Assembly (NCBI RefSeq): GCF_013377885.1
Contig: NZ_JABKAU010000003.1
Location: 62,001 to 126,000 of the forward strand
Length of the DNA stretch: 64,000 bases
DNA from: Hymenobacter lapidiphilus
Lineage (GTDB): Bacteria; Bacteroidota; Bacteroidia; Cytophagales; Hymenobacteraceae
Reading direction: 5' to 3'
Shown here: in pieces, positions 24,441 to 34,435 of the stretch
Position numbering within the stretch: position 1 is the stretch's first letter
Layout of the letters: each line of letters begins with the position of its first letter
The notes under the pieces: model-generated
Told to the model about the DNA's origin: nothing
Databases searched by the model: none
Seen by the model: only the letters and a program-made list of their open reading frames with translations
Position numbers and translations under genes: made by a program

Positions 24441-25871
24441 CTACTCCTTCACCAGCGCCTGCCGGCCCTGCAGTGTGCCGGCCGTTACGCGCAGTTGGTA
24501 CACCCCCGACGGCAGGTCGCTTACATCAAGCACGGCCCCCGACTTAAGCTTTTCGCGCCGCACGGTGCGGCCACGGGCATCTACAATTTCCAGCCGGGCA
24601 CTGCCCCGCACCTCGGCGGGCAACAGCAGCGTGAACCGGTTGCGGGTGGGATTGGGATAGGCGCTGAAGGCCATGCCGGCTACCGGCCGGCCGGTAGCTG
24701 TTACCACGGCCGGCCGGCTCAGCCATTGGTAAGCTACGGAAAACTCCCGCTTCCAGAACCACTCGGCGTGCTGGCCATCGGGTACCGCCTGGTAGCTGAG
24801 GTTGGCAGCTGGCACACCAGCCTTGGCCAGCGAGTCGTGCACGGCCCGCATCAGCGGGGCCATGGTGGCACTTTCGGTCGCCCCGGCCACGAAGTAAAAC
24901 CGGGTATCGGGCCGCGGCGGGTGTTGGCTGATGTAAGTAAACAACGGCTGCTGGGCAAACCAGAAAGCCGGCGAGAAAACCCCCACCCGACCATATACCA
25001 AAGGATATTTCAGGGCGGCGTACGTTGAAATCAACCCACCCATGCTGCTGCCGGCCACACCCGTAAACTCGCGGCCCGTAAGGGTGCGGTAGTTGGCATC
25101 AACGTAGGGCTTAAGCGTTTGCACCATAAAATCCACATACTGGTCGCCCTGGCCGCCGCCGTATTGCGGGTTACGCCACGGCGAAAGCTCGTTCAGCCGC
25201 TCGGCCCCGCCATTATCCACAGCCACCACAATGCTGCCCGTGGCATCGAGCCCCTGGGCCTGGAGCTGGCTCAGCGTCTCATCTATGCCCCACTCGCCCG
25301 AAAAGCTGGTGCAGGCATCAAATACATTCTGGCCGTCGTGCACGTACAGCACTGGGTAGCGCTTGTTCGGGGCCGAGGCGTAATCGTTGGGCAGATACAC
25401 CCAGATACGGCGAGTGCGCCCCAGTTGCGGCATGGCAAACGATTCGCTGATGACGCGCACGTTGGGCTGCAGGGCAGTGCTTTGGCAGGGCGGTGGAGCT
25501 GTACCGTTCAGGTCTTTCCAGCCGCCTACGGTCAGGCTTAGCGTAGCCGGAGCGCCGCTTAGCGTGTGGCGGCGGTTGGCTACGTCCTGGCCCGACGCAT
25601 CGGTTTCGACGGTGGCCCAGGAGCCACGGGTGAATTTGAACTCTACCGGTCCGGTGAGGGTGGCTGGCAGGATAAGCTCATACGAGCCATCAGCTTGCCG
25701 CACCAAGGCGTGGGCAGGGCTGGCGGGCGTCCAGCCATTTAACGTGCCGGCCAGAAACAAACTGGCGTCGGCAGGCGTGGCAGCCGGTACGGCAGTGACG
25801 CGCACAGTAGTTTGGGCACCGGCGTAGAAAGCAGGCAGCAGCATTGCTATAGAAAGTAGCAGACGAAGCAC
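24441..25871 (-). CDS. Secreted esterase of the Fes/EstD type with T9SS sorting domain
   Basis: A 476-residue secreted alpha/beta hydrolase. Signal peptide 1-20 (LLPAFYAGAQ). An N-terminal beta domain (20-120, DASLFLAGTLNGWTP) resembles carbohydrate-binding E-set/CBM20-like modules. The esterase domain (about 140-385) carries the nucleophile in GVAGSSMGGLIS, and YPVLYVHDGQNVFD is typical of enterochelin-esterase-like proteins. The last 75 residues form a type A T9SS C-terminal domain (FSAYPNPTRNRFTLLL, SGVYQLRVTAG), so it should be exported to the cell surface or medium. Substrate unknown. Confidence 0.9.
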   Translation of the reverse strand: MLRLLLSIAMLLPAFYAGAQTTVRVTAVPAATPADASLFLAGTLNGWTPASPAHALVRQADGSYELILPATLTGPVEFKFTRGSWATVETDASGQDVANRRHTLSGAPATLSLTVGGWKDLNGTAPPPCQSTALQPNVRVISESFAMPQLGRTRRIWVYLPNDYASAPNKRYPVLYVHDGQNVFDACTSFSGEWGIDETLSQLQAQGLDATGSIVVAVDNGGAERLNELSPWRNPQYGGGQGDQYVDFMVQTLKPYVDANYRTLTGREFTGVAGSSMGGLISTYAALKYPLVYGRVGVFSPAFWFAQQPLFTYISQHPPRPDTRFYFVAGATESATMAPLMRAVHDSLAKAGVPAANLSYQAVPDGQHAEWFWKREFSVAYQWLSRPAVVTATGRPVAGMAFSAYPNPTRNRFTLLLPAEVRGSARLEIVDARGRTVRREKLKSGAVLDVSDLPSGVYQLRVTAGTLQGRQALVKE

Positions 25872-26831
25872 AGGCAGAGTGATTAATTGGCAACTAGATG
25901 AATAGGCCGCAAGCTACACCTGAATCGGTGGGTAGCAAAAGAGGCGAACAGTACGGAAGTGAACTAGCTGATTATAGTGTTTTGGGGCGTTTCGGCGTCC
26001 TGCATTTTTCCGGGAAAATGCATCTGTCAGGGCCGGCCGGAAGCGCGTAGCAAGGGTGAGTAAGTTCTCACCTTTGCCGGCTGGCCATATCGGCTACATC
26101 TGTTCACCTGGGCCCAGACAGCTATAATAGGCACCATCCGCAAAATCCTAGGTTATGTACAAATGAAGTAGGTTAAACACCTTCTTTTTCGAAGCATCCA
26201 GCCACCTCTGTATTGACTTAAACTTTTCCTCTGTTTGCTATATCCCATCGAACTCTGAAGGTTCTTGAACGGCTTCGGGTGTTTTAATGATGTCGCATCC
26301 ATCAATACAGCATTAATGTCATTAGCAAATCACGCCTAATTATACATATGCTTGCTGTTTTTGGCGAAATACGATACCTGTTTGCTACCTGGAAGCTATT
26401 ATCTGGCAAATACAAGCAACACAGCACCTACTTCTATCCTTCTTAGTACCCGATCTACTCCGGACTATAGCCTTGTGAACAGGTTGATTTCAGGTACGTT
26501 CGCGCACCAAACCAGTGTTGCAACCCTAGGTTAGCAAGGGTCTGCCGGTGGCTCAGGCTCCCCCCCGCTCGACCCCTAAACAGGCAGATACCTTAAAATG
26601 CAATTATAACTAAACCGTTTTGGCCCCTGCATAGCACAGATTTATGATGCGGAGAAGTTTATCTTGCGGTGTTTCTGTGTGTTCTGGTAGCCGTATGTGC
26701 CACCTTCAGCAACCTTGTTGTGCACATGAAGCTGTTACGCCGGCTAACTATTTATAGCCGGGGTCGTCATCCAAAAATTCCCATTCCGTCCGAGAGCGGA
26801 CAACCTCATCTCAACCTCTAATAATTTTCAC
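25872..26831. other. 960-base stretch without a convincing gene
   Basis: Lower GC than the flanks and no coding-like frame over 60 codons. On the minus strand at 26160-26340 one frame reads NAVLMDATSLKHPKPFKN and MGYSKQRKSLSQYRGG, between stops, which may be a decayed protein fragment, possibly from a transposase; I cannot confirm this. Near the right end, small hairpins at 26740-26761 (CCGGCTA/TAGCCGG) and 26788-26801 (GTCCG/CGGAC) precede susC and may lie in its promoter or 5' leader. Confidence 0.5.
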
Positions 26832-29800
26832 ATGAAAAACCCTTATCTGGCGAAAGTGGTACTGCCACTGCTGTGCGCAGGCGCAGGCATCAGCAGTGCC
26901 TATGCGCAGGGAATTGGTACGGTCAGCGGCCGGGTGCTCGACGAGAAAGGCGAAGGCCTGCCGGGCGTAACGGTGCTGATTGAAGGCACCTCCCTGGGTG
27001 GCTCGACCAATGGCGATGGTACGTTCCTGATTCAGAACGCCCCCACTGGTCCGCAGACGCTTGTTATTTCGTTCGTAGGTTTCTCTACTCAGCGCAAAGC
27101 CATCAGCGTAACGGCCGGCCAGAATACGGCCGTACCCGCCCTGACCATATCGGAAAACACGACGCTACTCAACGAGGCAGTAGTAGTGGGCTATGGCACC
27201 CAGCGCAAGCAGGATGTAACTGGCTCGGTAGCAACCGTGTCGGAGAAGGAGTTTGTGAAGGGGCAGGTAACCAACCCCGAGCAGTTGGTGCAGGGCAAGA
27301 TTGCCGGTGTCAGCATCACGACCGGCGGCGGCGCTCCAGGCGCGGCCTCCACGGTGCGTATCCGTGGCAACTCCTCGCTCAATGCCAACAACGACCCGTT
27401 GTACGTGATTGATGGCGTGCCCGTGGACAAAGGCGGCATTTCGGGTGCCAGCAACCCGCTCTCGCTCATCAACCCCAACGACATCGAGTCGGTGACGGTG
27501 CTCAAAGATGCCTCGGCCACGGCCATTTATGGCAACCGGGCGTCCAACGGCGTTATTCTGGTAACCACGAAAACTGGCCTGCCGGGCGAAAAGCTAACGG
27601 TTAACCTGTCGTCGCAGACGTCGGTTTCGCGACGCTTCCAAGAGTACGATGTATTGAATGCCGATGAGCTGCGGCAGATCGTTCAGGAGAATGGCTCGGC
27701 CTCGCAGGCCGCCACGCTGGGCACGGCTAATACCAACTGGCAGAGCGAGATTTTCCGCACCGCCGCCACCTACGACAACAACATCAGCCTGACCGGCTCG
27801 GTGGGCAAGCTGCCCTTCCGCGTTTCCTACGGCAACCTCAACCAGGACGGCATCGTCATCACCAATAACCTGAAGCGGAACACGGGCTCTATCAGCCTCT
27901 CGCCGGTATTGCTGAACGACCGGCTAAAGGTGAACGTGAACGCCAAGGGTACGCGAGTAGACAACCGCTTTATTGATGACGGCCAGGTGGGTGCGGCTGT
28001 GCTCTTCGACCCCACTCAGCCCGTGTTTGGAACCGGCGAGCAGTACGGCCTGTACGGCGGCTACTTCCAGTACCTGCAGCCCTCTGGTACGCCGCTGGGC
28101 CTGGCCCCCGGCAACCCGGTAGCCTCGCTACGCAACACCAGTAACATCAGCACCGTCGACCGCCTGATTGGCAACGTGCAGCTCGATTATAAGCTGCCGT
28201 TCGTGGAAGGTCTGCGGGCCAACCTCAACCTGGGCACCGATGTGTCGAAGGGCGAGGGCTCGACCACCAACCAGCCCACCGATTTCGGCAATTTCAACCC
28301 CGAAGCCATTGGCAACGCCGACCTGAACGGCCGTTACACCCAGTTCAACCAGCGCAAAATTATGCAGTTGCTGGAAACGTACCTGGCCTACGGCCGCAAC
28401 TTTGGCGACACCCGTTTCGATGTGCAGGGCGGTTACTCGTACCAGAAATTCGTAAACAAAGGCGACAACTTCCTGGCCCGGCGCTTCGACCGGACCACTC
28501 TGGTTAACCCTCTCGACAAGAATACCGTGCCGGGCTACTATTCCAAGTTGGTGCTCCTCTCCTACTTCGGCCGTACTACGCTGAATGTAAAGGACCGCTA
28601 CCTGCTTACGGCTACCGTACGGAACGATAACACCTCGCGCTTTCTGGGTGACAAGCGCAGCGGCTGGTTTCCGGCCCTGGGCCTGGGCTGGCGCCTGAAG
28701 GGCGAGAACTTCTTGGCCGACAACACCACCATTTCGGAGCTGAAGCTGCGCGCCGGCTATGGCCGCACCGGCCAGCAGGATATCGGGGGCGTGTACGACT
28801 ATTTGCCCCGCTACGTATTCGGCAATGCCGCCGCTCAGTACCAGTTTGGTGGGCAACCCGTTGTTACCGCCCGCCCATCGGGTTACAACAACCAGCTGCG
28901 CTGGGAAACCACCACAACCTGGAACCTGGGCCTCGACTACGGCTTGTTCGATGACCGCATCACGGGTGCCATTGATGTATACGAGCGTGAATCCACCGAC
29001 CTGCTGGCCAACGTAATTGTACCTGCCGGCGGTAACCTCACCAACCGGCTCGACGCCAACATTGGCTCGCTGCGCAACCGCGGTATCGAGTTCATCATCA
29101 ATGGCTCGGCCGTGCGCTCGCAGGACTGGAACGTGGATCTGAACTTCAACCTGGCTTACAACGAAAACAAAATTACCGATCTGGGTCGGCAGCAATCTGG
29201 TTTCAATGGCTACGAAACGGGCGGCATTCCGGGTCGTACGGGTGCCAACATCCAGATTAATACTGTTGGCTTCCCTATCAACTCGTTCTATGCGCAGCAG
29301 CAGGTATACGACGCTAACGGCCGGCCACTGCAGGGCGTGTTCGTCGACCGCGACGGCAACGGCACGGTAACACCTGATGTAACTGATTTCTACCGCTACA
29401 AGCAGCCCGCTCCGCGCCTGACGCTAGGCTTCACGCCTTCGGTAGGCTACCGCAAGCTGAACCTGAGCATGCTGTTGCGCGCCAACGTCGGCAATTATGT
29501 ATACAATGGTGTGGCGGCCAACCTAGCTAACTTCGCCAATGCCAACAGCTCGACCGGCTTCGTAACCAACATGCCGCGTGATATTTACAATACCGGCTTT
29601 ACTACGCAGCAGGCGTTTTCCGACTACTATCTGCAGAATGCTTCCTTCCTGCGGGCCGAAAACATTACGCTCGGCTACAATGTAGGTAAGTTGTTCAACG
29701 ACAAGGCGAACCTTCGGTTGAGCGCAGCAGTTCAGAATGCATTCCTGATTACGAAGTACGACGGAATCGACCCCGAAATCTCGGGCGGCATCGACAACAA

Positions 29801-29852
29801 CTTCTACCCCCGGGCCCGCACGTTCACGTTTGGTCTCAACCTCGGCATCTAA
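26832..29852 (+). CDS. SusC/RagA-family TonB-dependent outer-membrane transporter
   Basis: Outer-membrane import channel of 1006 residues. Signal peptide 1-25 (SSAYAQ), then a carboxypeptidase-regulatory-like domain (GTVSGRVLDEKGEGLPGVTV, about 28-105), the SusC signature VVVGYGTQRKQDVTGSV at about 115, the plug domain (GNSSLNANNDPLYVIDGVPV, KDASATAIYGNRASNGV) and a C-terminal barrel ending in RTFTFGLNLGI. It is followed 12 bases later by susD. Together they form the standard pedal-bin glycan importer. The neighbouring GH13 enzyme suggests alpha-glucan as substrate, by inference. Confidence 0.97.
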   Translation: MKNPYLAKVVLPLLCAGAGISSAYAQGIGTVSGRVLDEKGEGLPGVTVLIEGTSLGGSTNGDGTFLIQNAPTGPQTLVISFVGFSTQRKAISVTAGQNTAVPALTISENTTLLNEAVVVGYGTQRKQDVTGSVATVSEKEFVKGQVTNPEQLVQGKIAGVSITTGGGAPGAASTVRIRGNSSLNANNDPLYVIDGVPVDKGGISGASNPLSLINPNDIESVTVLKDASATAIYGNRASNGVILVTTKTGLPGEKLTVNLSSQTSVSRRFQEYDVLNADELRQIVQENGSASQAATLGTANTNWQSEIFRTAATYDNNISLTGSVGKLPFRVSYGNLNQDGIVITNNLKRNTGSISLSPVLLNDRLKVNVNAKGTRVDNRFIDDGQVGAAVLFDPTQPVFGTGEQYGLYGGYFQYLQPSGTPLGLAPGNPVASLRNTSNISTVDRLIGNVQLDYKLPFVEGLRANLNLGTDVSKGEGSTTNQPTDFGNFNPEAIGNADLNGRYTQFNQRKIMQLLETYLAYGRNFGDTRFDVQGGYSYQKFVNKGDNFLARRFDRTTLVNPLDKNTVPGYYSKLVLLSYFGRTTLNVKDRYLLTATVRNDNTSRFLGDKRSGWFPALGLGWRLKGENFLADNTTISELKLRAGYGRTGQQDIGGVYDYLPRYVFGNAAAQYQFGGQPVVTARPSGYNNQLRWETTTTWNLGLDYGLFDDRITGAIDVYERESTDLLANVIVPAGGNLTNRLDANIGSLRNRGIEFIINGSAVRSQDWNVDLNFNLAYNENKITDLGRQQSGFNGYETGGIPGRTGANIQINTVGFPINSFYAQQQVYDANGRPLQGVFVDRDGNGTVTPDVTDFYRYKQPAPRLTLGFTPSVGYRKLNLSMLLRANVGNYVYNGVAANLANFANANSSTGFVTNMPRDIYNTGFTTQQAFSDYYLQNASFLRAENITLGYNVGKLFNDKANLRLSAAVQNAFLITKYDGIDPEISGGIDNNFYPRARTFTFGLNLGI

Positions 29853-29864
29853 ATTCCCCCACCC

Positions 29865-31523
29865 ATGCAAAAATCTATCATTCGCGGGCTGCTGATTGCC
29901 TCGGCCGGTTTGGCCCTGGCTGCCGGAAGCACCTCCTGCACCAAAGACCTCGACCAGGAGCCCCGCTTCGAGTTGACGCCCGACAAAGTATTTGCCGATC
30001 TGCAGGGCTACCGCCAGGTGCTGGCCAAGCTGTACGCCGGTTTTGCCGTAACTGGCCAAGTAGGCCCTGCTGGTGACAACACCGGTGACATCGGGGGTAT
30101 CGACGAAGGCACCTCCGACTACATTCGCCAGTACTGGAGCGCCCAGGAGCTGCCCACCGACGAGGCCGTAGTAGCCTGGAACGACCCGGGCGTGCAGGAC
30201 TGGCACAACATGAACTGGAACGCCTCCAACATCCTCATCCGGGGCCTGTACAGCCGTATTTTCTACGAAATCTCGATCTGCAACGAGTTCCTGCGCGAGT
30301 CGGCCGACGATAAGCTCTCGGCCCGCCTGAGCGCCGACGATGCGGCTACCGTGCGCAAGTACCGCGCTGAGGCCCGTTTCCTGCGCGCGGTGGCCTACAT
30401 GCACGCCATGGACCTGTTCGGCAACGGCCCGTTCGTTACCGAGAACGATCCGGTAGGTTTCTTCCAGCCTCCTTACTACACCCGTAGCGAGTACTTCACG
30501 TTCGTGGAGAAGGAGCTGACGGAGCTGGCCGCCGACGCCAACTTTGCCGACGCCCGTACCAACGAGTACGGCCGCGTAGACAAGGCCGCTGCCTGGGGTA
30601 TGCTGGCCCGCCTCTACCTCAATGCTCAGGTATACACCGGCACGGCCCGCTACAACGATGCAGTGATCCAGGCTAAACGCGTTATTGATGCCGGCTACAA
30701 GCTGACCGAAGCTCCGGCCGGCCAGGTTGCCTCGGCCTATGGCCGCGTGTTTCTGGGCGATAACGACGCCACCGTTGCCCGTACTGAGATTATCTGGCCA
30801 GTCGTGTTCGACGTGAACACCACTCAGAGCTTCGGCGGCACCACGTTCCTGGTAAATGGCTCGACGGGTGCAGCAGCCGACTGGCAGCGCAAGGTGGGCC
30901 AGACCACCGGCTGGCAGGGTCTGCGCACCACCAGTGCCTTATTCAACATGTTCCCCGACACGGCCCTCGACCGTCGGGGTCGGTTCTGGACTCAGGGCCA
31001 GACGCTGCAGATCAACGACCTAAGGCAGTTTTCGCAGGGTTTCGGCGTGCTTAAGTTCCGCAACGTCAGCTCGAGTGGTCAGGCGCTGGGTGGCTCGCAG
31101 AACTTCTCGAGTGTCGACTTCCCCATGATCCGGGTGGCCGAGATGATGCTTATCTACGCCGAGGCCGTAGGCCGCGGTGGCTCGGGCGACGCAAACTTAG
31201 CCCTTGGCTATGTCAACCAGATCCGACGCCGCGCCTTTGGCCTGCCGACCACCACGCCTAGCCCGGTGGCCGATGTTACGAGCCAGGTGCTGGCCCCCAA
31301 CTCTACGTTCCTGCTCGACGAGCGGGCGCGCGAGCTGCACTGGGAAGGTCACCGTCGTACCGACCTTATCCGCTATGACCGCTTCGTAACAGCGACTTAC
31401 GTATGGCCCTGGAAGGGCGGCGTAGCAGCAGGTCGGGCTGTAGAGAGCTTCCGCAAGCTCTACCCGATTCCAGCCGCCGACCTCTCGGTTAACCAGAACC
31501 TGAAACAGAACGAAGGCTACTAG
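29865..31523 (+). CDS. SusD/RagB-family nutrient-binding lipoprotein
   Basis: Surface lipoprotein partner of the SusC-like channel. 552 residues. Signal peptide with lipobox GSTSC near residue 25. TPR-like helical core with KYRAEARFLRAVAYMHAMDL, a SusD family hallmark, and the C-terminal FLLDERARELHWEGHRRTDLIRYDRF, also typical. Ends with YPIPAADLSVNQNLKQNEGY. It lies 12 bases after susC and 85 bases before the SusE-like gene. Confidence 0.97.
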   Translation: MQKSIIRGLLIASAGLALAAGSTSCTKDLDQEPRFELTPDKVFADLQGYRQVLAKLYAGFAVTGQVGPAGDNTGDIGGIDEGTSDYIRQYWSAQELPTDEAVVAWNDPGVQDWHNMNWNASNILIRGLYSRIFYEISICNEFLRESADDKLSARLSADDAATVRKYRAEARFLRAVAYMHAMDLFGNGPFVTENDPVGFFQPPYYTRSEYFTFVEKELTELAADANFADARTNEYGRVDKAAAWGMLARLYLNAQVYTGTARYNDAVIQAKRVIDAGYKLTEAPAGQVASAYGRVFLGDNDATVARTEIIWPVVFDVNTTQSFGGTTFLVNGSTGAAADWQRKVGQTTGWQGLRTTSALFNMFPDTALDRRGRFWTQGQTLQINDLRQFSQGFGVLKFRNVSSSGQALGGSQNFSSVDFPMIRVAEMMLIYAEAVGRGGSGDANLALGYVNQIRRRAFGLPTTTPSPVADVTSQVLAPNSTFLLDERARELHWEGHRRTDLIRYDRFVTATYVWPWKGGVAAGRAVESFRKLYPIPAADLSVNQNLKQNEGY

Positions 31524-31608
31524 CCACCGAACTTTTTTGGGGCCGGCGCTTTTATGACAGTGTCGGCCCCATGAGGGTTATTTTCCCACCGCTTTCTTCT
31601 TTTAACCC

Positions 31609-32439
31609 ATGAGCACTTTTCTTACCCGCTTTTCTTTAGGGTGGCTGGCCGTGGCTGGTTTGGCCCTGACAACTTCCTGCGAAAAGGACGAAACCAAGGT
31701 TACCCTCGACCAGGGAGCCGCGCCCCAGCTGACCACTTCCAGTAACACTGTGGTACTGACGCAGGTAAACGCGACCCAGCAGGCGGTTACCTTCAACTGG
31801 ACGCCCAGCACTTCGCCAGCCTGGCAGAACACCAGCACTCAGTACAGCCCGCCGGTTACTTATACCATTCAGCTGGACAAGGCTGGTAACAACTTTGCGG
31901 CTCCTGCCAACCTGGAGGCCGGTGCTGGCCCGAACACAACGGTTACCGTTGAGCGGCTGAACGCAGCCCTCAACGGATTGGGCCTAGAGTTCGGTAAGCC
32001 TGCGCAGTTGGAAGTACGCCTGAAGTCGGAGCTGGCCGCGAATGCGCCTCTTTTCTCTACGGCTCAGCCCTTCACTGCCACCTCTTACAAGGTATGTTTG
32101 CCCCCCAACGCCAACACTTGGGGTATTGTAGGTCCGGCGGCTAACGGCTGGCCCAGCGACGACAATGCTACCGACGACAACCTCACGTACGACTGCGACA
32201 CGAAGTCGTACGTGATTACGCGCGCCCTCAAGGTCGGCGATTTTAAGTTCCGTCGTAATAAAGCTTGGGCAGTTAACCTAGGCGGTGCAACGGGCGACTA
32301 CTCTCAAGGTATTCCGCTGACGCTCGGCGGGGGTGATTTGAAAATTGCTGCCGACGGTATTTACAAAATCAGCCTGCAGGTAACGACTGACGCTGCGGGC
32401 GCTGCTACCGGCGGCCGCCTGACCATTGTCAAGCAATAG
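31609..32439 (+). CDS. SusE-like outer-membrane lipoprotein
   Basis: Third member of the glycan-utilisation set, 276 residues. Lipobox TTSCEKDE after a hydrophobic signal, then a SusE N-terminal Ig-like domain (about 35-155, VTFNWTPSTSPAWQNTS, TYTIQLDKAG) and a C-terminal starch-binding-like domain (about 165-276, TWGIVGPAANGWPSDDNATD, read as one SusE/SusF-type module). Family members bind starch at the surface. Closed by the terminator at 32495-32535. Confidence 0.9.
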   Translation: MSTFLTRFSLGWLAVAGLALTTSCEKDETKVTLDQGAAPQLTTSSNTVVLTQVNATQQAVTFNWTPSTSPAWQNTSTQYSPPVTYTIQLDKAGNNFAAPANLEAGAGPNTTVTVERLNAALNGLGLEFGKPAQLEVRLKSELAANAPLFSTAQPFTATSYKVCLPPNANTWGIVGPAANGWPSDDNATDDNLTYDCDTKSYVITRALKVGDFKFRRNKAWAVNLGGATGDYSQGIPLTLGGGDLKIAADGIYKISLQVTTDAAGAATGGRLTIVKQ

Positions 32440-32494
32440 TTTACTCGGTACACGCCAGCCGCGGTTATTCCAACGCAGGTGGCGCCTGATTCCT

Positions 32495-32535
32495 ACAAAC
32501 AAAAAGCCGCTGAAATTCAGCGGCTTTTTGTTTGT
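32495..32535. terminator. Terminator after susE
   Basis: Near-perfect 20-bp arms ACAAACAAAAAGCCGCTGAA and inverse around a single base (so a small effective loop), T-rich on both strands. Confidence 0.9.
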
Positions 32536-32743
32536 ACCCGGTACTGTTCTCAGTAAAGCTGGTGCCAAATGAACAGCTTTATGCACGGTGAAGCCGAATC
32601 ATCTCTACCGCTACGTTGAACAAGTGTGACGAAGCAGTAGAGATACTTCGGCAAGCTCAGTATGACAGACGGTTGACTTCATCACTCGCGCAAATCCCAG
32701 GTTCTCCATAACAGCTCATTCTTCTGGTTTCAAGACAGACTAT

Positions 32744-32790
32744 CAAAGCAAAAAAGCCTTCCGCTGGTAGCGGAAGGCTTTTTTGCTTTG
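32744..32790. terminator. Terminator after the T9SS cargo gene
   Basis: Perfect 22-bp arms (CAAAGCAAAAAAGCCTTCCG start), loop GGT, T-rich on both strands. Confidence 0.92.
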
Positions 32791-32847
32791 GAGCAACGCA
32801 CCTAAGTTAACCGTGTTATCCGGATACTGTCGGCGTAGCGGAGCTAT

Positions 32848-34080
32848 TTACTGCACAATCAGCTTCTGGCTGGTGCTCTGGTCACCTACCTGCAGCTTCA
32901 CGAAGTACGCGCCCGAAGCCAGACCGCTGATGCCAAACTTCTGAGCACCGGTCTGACGACCAGCGGCAACCGAGCGCACCCGCTGACCAAGGGAGTTAAA
33001 CACATTAACGCTGACTTCCTGCTGGCCAGGAACTGCGTAAACAATCGTAGCCTCACCCACGGTAGGATTTGGATATACACCGAACTTGAGGGCACTGGCA
33101 ATGGCCGAGCGGCTAGCAAGCGTAACCCCAGTGGCTCCAAGATTGAAGCCAGCGCTTTGGGTTCCGGCAATAGTAGCAAAGTCTACATCGTTACCACCCA
33201 TACCAGCACCTGCACCACCCAAATTAGTCCCCTGCAAGCCAGTAGTAGGCAACGGGGCAGTAGGCTGCGGAATGAATTCGCCGGAAGCAAAACCGCCGTC
33301 ACCGTTGTTTTGGATAGCGAAAATTCGGAAAGTTGGAGTTCCCGTAGCAGCGCCTAGTGCGGCACGGTCCAACTCAATCTCCCAACCAAACGAACCAACG
33401 CCACCGTAAGTAGCCCCCGTCTGGGGCGATGTATTGCCCGGATTGTCTTTTATTTCGCCACTAGACGTGTTGCGGTATGCCGTGCGGGCACCAGCCAGAC
33501 TAGCATAGGAACCAGTTGTTGCGGTAGCCGGAATGATAGCGGCGGTACCATTACCTATTACGCCAGCATTTTCAACAGTCAATTGCTTGCTCTGTACAGC
33601 GGTGGCGGAAGTGAATACGGCAGCCTCAATCTTGTAGTTCTGGACGCCAGCAACTGCGGCTCCATCACTCCGTAGAGCCAATGCTAGGTCAGCAGCCTGC
33701 TCAAGTTTAATTCGATTGATTTTTTCGAACGAGGTGCCAGCAGTACCCGCGGGTAGAAAAGTAGCGGTGGGTACGCCGGTTACACCGGGCATATCCAAAT
33801 AAATTTGGAACGCATTGCCACCAGCTTCCACTGTGCCACCCAGGAACATGTAGACCTTTGTAGGGGTGCTGGCTACGTATAAGCTCAACAGACCAGCCTT
33901 ACCGAACGGACGACCATCGTTTTGGTTGCCGGTGAAGTAAGTGCTCTTACCGAGTAGCACGTAATTGCCGGCTGTTAGTTCAGGTGCCGTAAGTTGGCCG
34001 TCGACTGTGACCTGAGCCTGGGCCGAGAAAGCACCAGCCGTGAGCAGCCCAAGAGCTGCGAGAGTAAAATGTTTCTTCAT
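32848..34080 (-). CDS. Secreted protein of unknown function with T9SS sorting domain
   Basis: A 410-residue exported protein. Signal peptide 1-22 (AGAFSAQAQ). The body (25-310) is beta-rich, with a repeated pattern of surface-protein character (YVLLGKSTYFTGNQNDGRPF, FQIYLDMPGVTGVP, GWEIELDRAALG), which resembles family-9-type carbohydrate-binding or cell-wall domains only loosely. The last 75 residues are a type A T9SS domain (KFGVYPNPTVGEATIVYAVP, SGAYFVKLQVGDQ). Its codon use is less GC-rich than that of its neighbours. Convergent with susE; expected on the cell surface. Function unknown. Confidence 0.88.
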   Translation of the reverse strand: MKKHFTLAALGLLTAGAFSAQAQVTVDGQLTAPELTAGNYVLLGKSTYFTGNQNDGRPFGKAGLLSLYVASTPTKVYMFLGGTVEAGGNAFQIYLDMPGVTGVPTATFLPAGTAGTSFEKINRIKLEQAADLALALRSDGAAVAGVQNYKIEAAVFTSATAVQSKQLTVENAGVIGNGTAAIIPATATTGSYASLAGARTAYRNTSSGEIKDNPGNTSPQTGATYGGVGSFGWEIELDRAALGAATGTPTFRIFAIQNNGDGGFASGEFIPQPTAPLPTTGLQGTNLGGAGAGMGGNDVDFATIAGTQSAGFNLGATGVTLASRSAIASALKFGVYPNPTVGEATIVYAVPGQQEVSVNVFNSLGQRVRSVAAGRQTGAQKFGISGLASGAYFVKLQVGDQSTSQKLIVQ

Positions 34081-34435
34081 GAGTAAATAAGTAAAGAAGG
34101 TGGGTGAAAATTGCGCTAATCGATCATCAGCTAGCAGCCGAACACCGGGTTTTGCGTTATAAAAATACTACTTTATCGCGCAAAAGAAGTATTTATAAAG
34201 AAAAAATATCAATATTTTACCTACTGCTAATCAGCAACTTAACACATAAACAGCCCATTGTATAAACATTGGTGTCTGACGGACACGCCTAAAGCAGGCT
34301 GCGCAACAGGAACAAATCGAACAGGCGGCATTTTTTTCTACCGAAAAGTTTTCCGTGTTTCGTTCTTCGCTCCTGTTCCGGCAGCTTCACAAATTGGCTG
34401 CCACAGGATTTTCCCGTCATCTTTCACCCCCTGAT
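34081..34435. other. Divergent promoter region
   Basis: AT-rich spacer between the divergent T9SS cargo gene and the sugar-kinase gene. It probably holds promoters for both. A TTTTG-N18/19-TATAAC arrangement on the minus strand near 34155-34185 is suggestive but imperfect. I see no gene. Confidence 0.4.

Larger units (their letters stand above)
32440..32847. other. Gap with two terminators and a family B remnant
   Basis: No gene seen. It contains convergent terminator hairpins at 32495-32535 and 32744-32790. Between them, at about 32589-32667, is a decayed family B repeat (CATCTCTACCGCTACG and AGTAGAGATACTTCGGCAAG, only partly complementary). Confidence 0.7.

Noticed and set aside
26352..26534. 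A 60-codon plus-strand frame in the gap before susC
   Set aside because: No recognisable domain, no promoter, AT-rich, and flanked by stops; probably chance.
28128..29195. A 355-codon minus-strand frame inside susC
   Set aside because: Antisense shadow of the transporter gene, no start context or family motifs.
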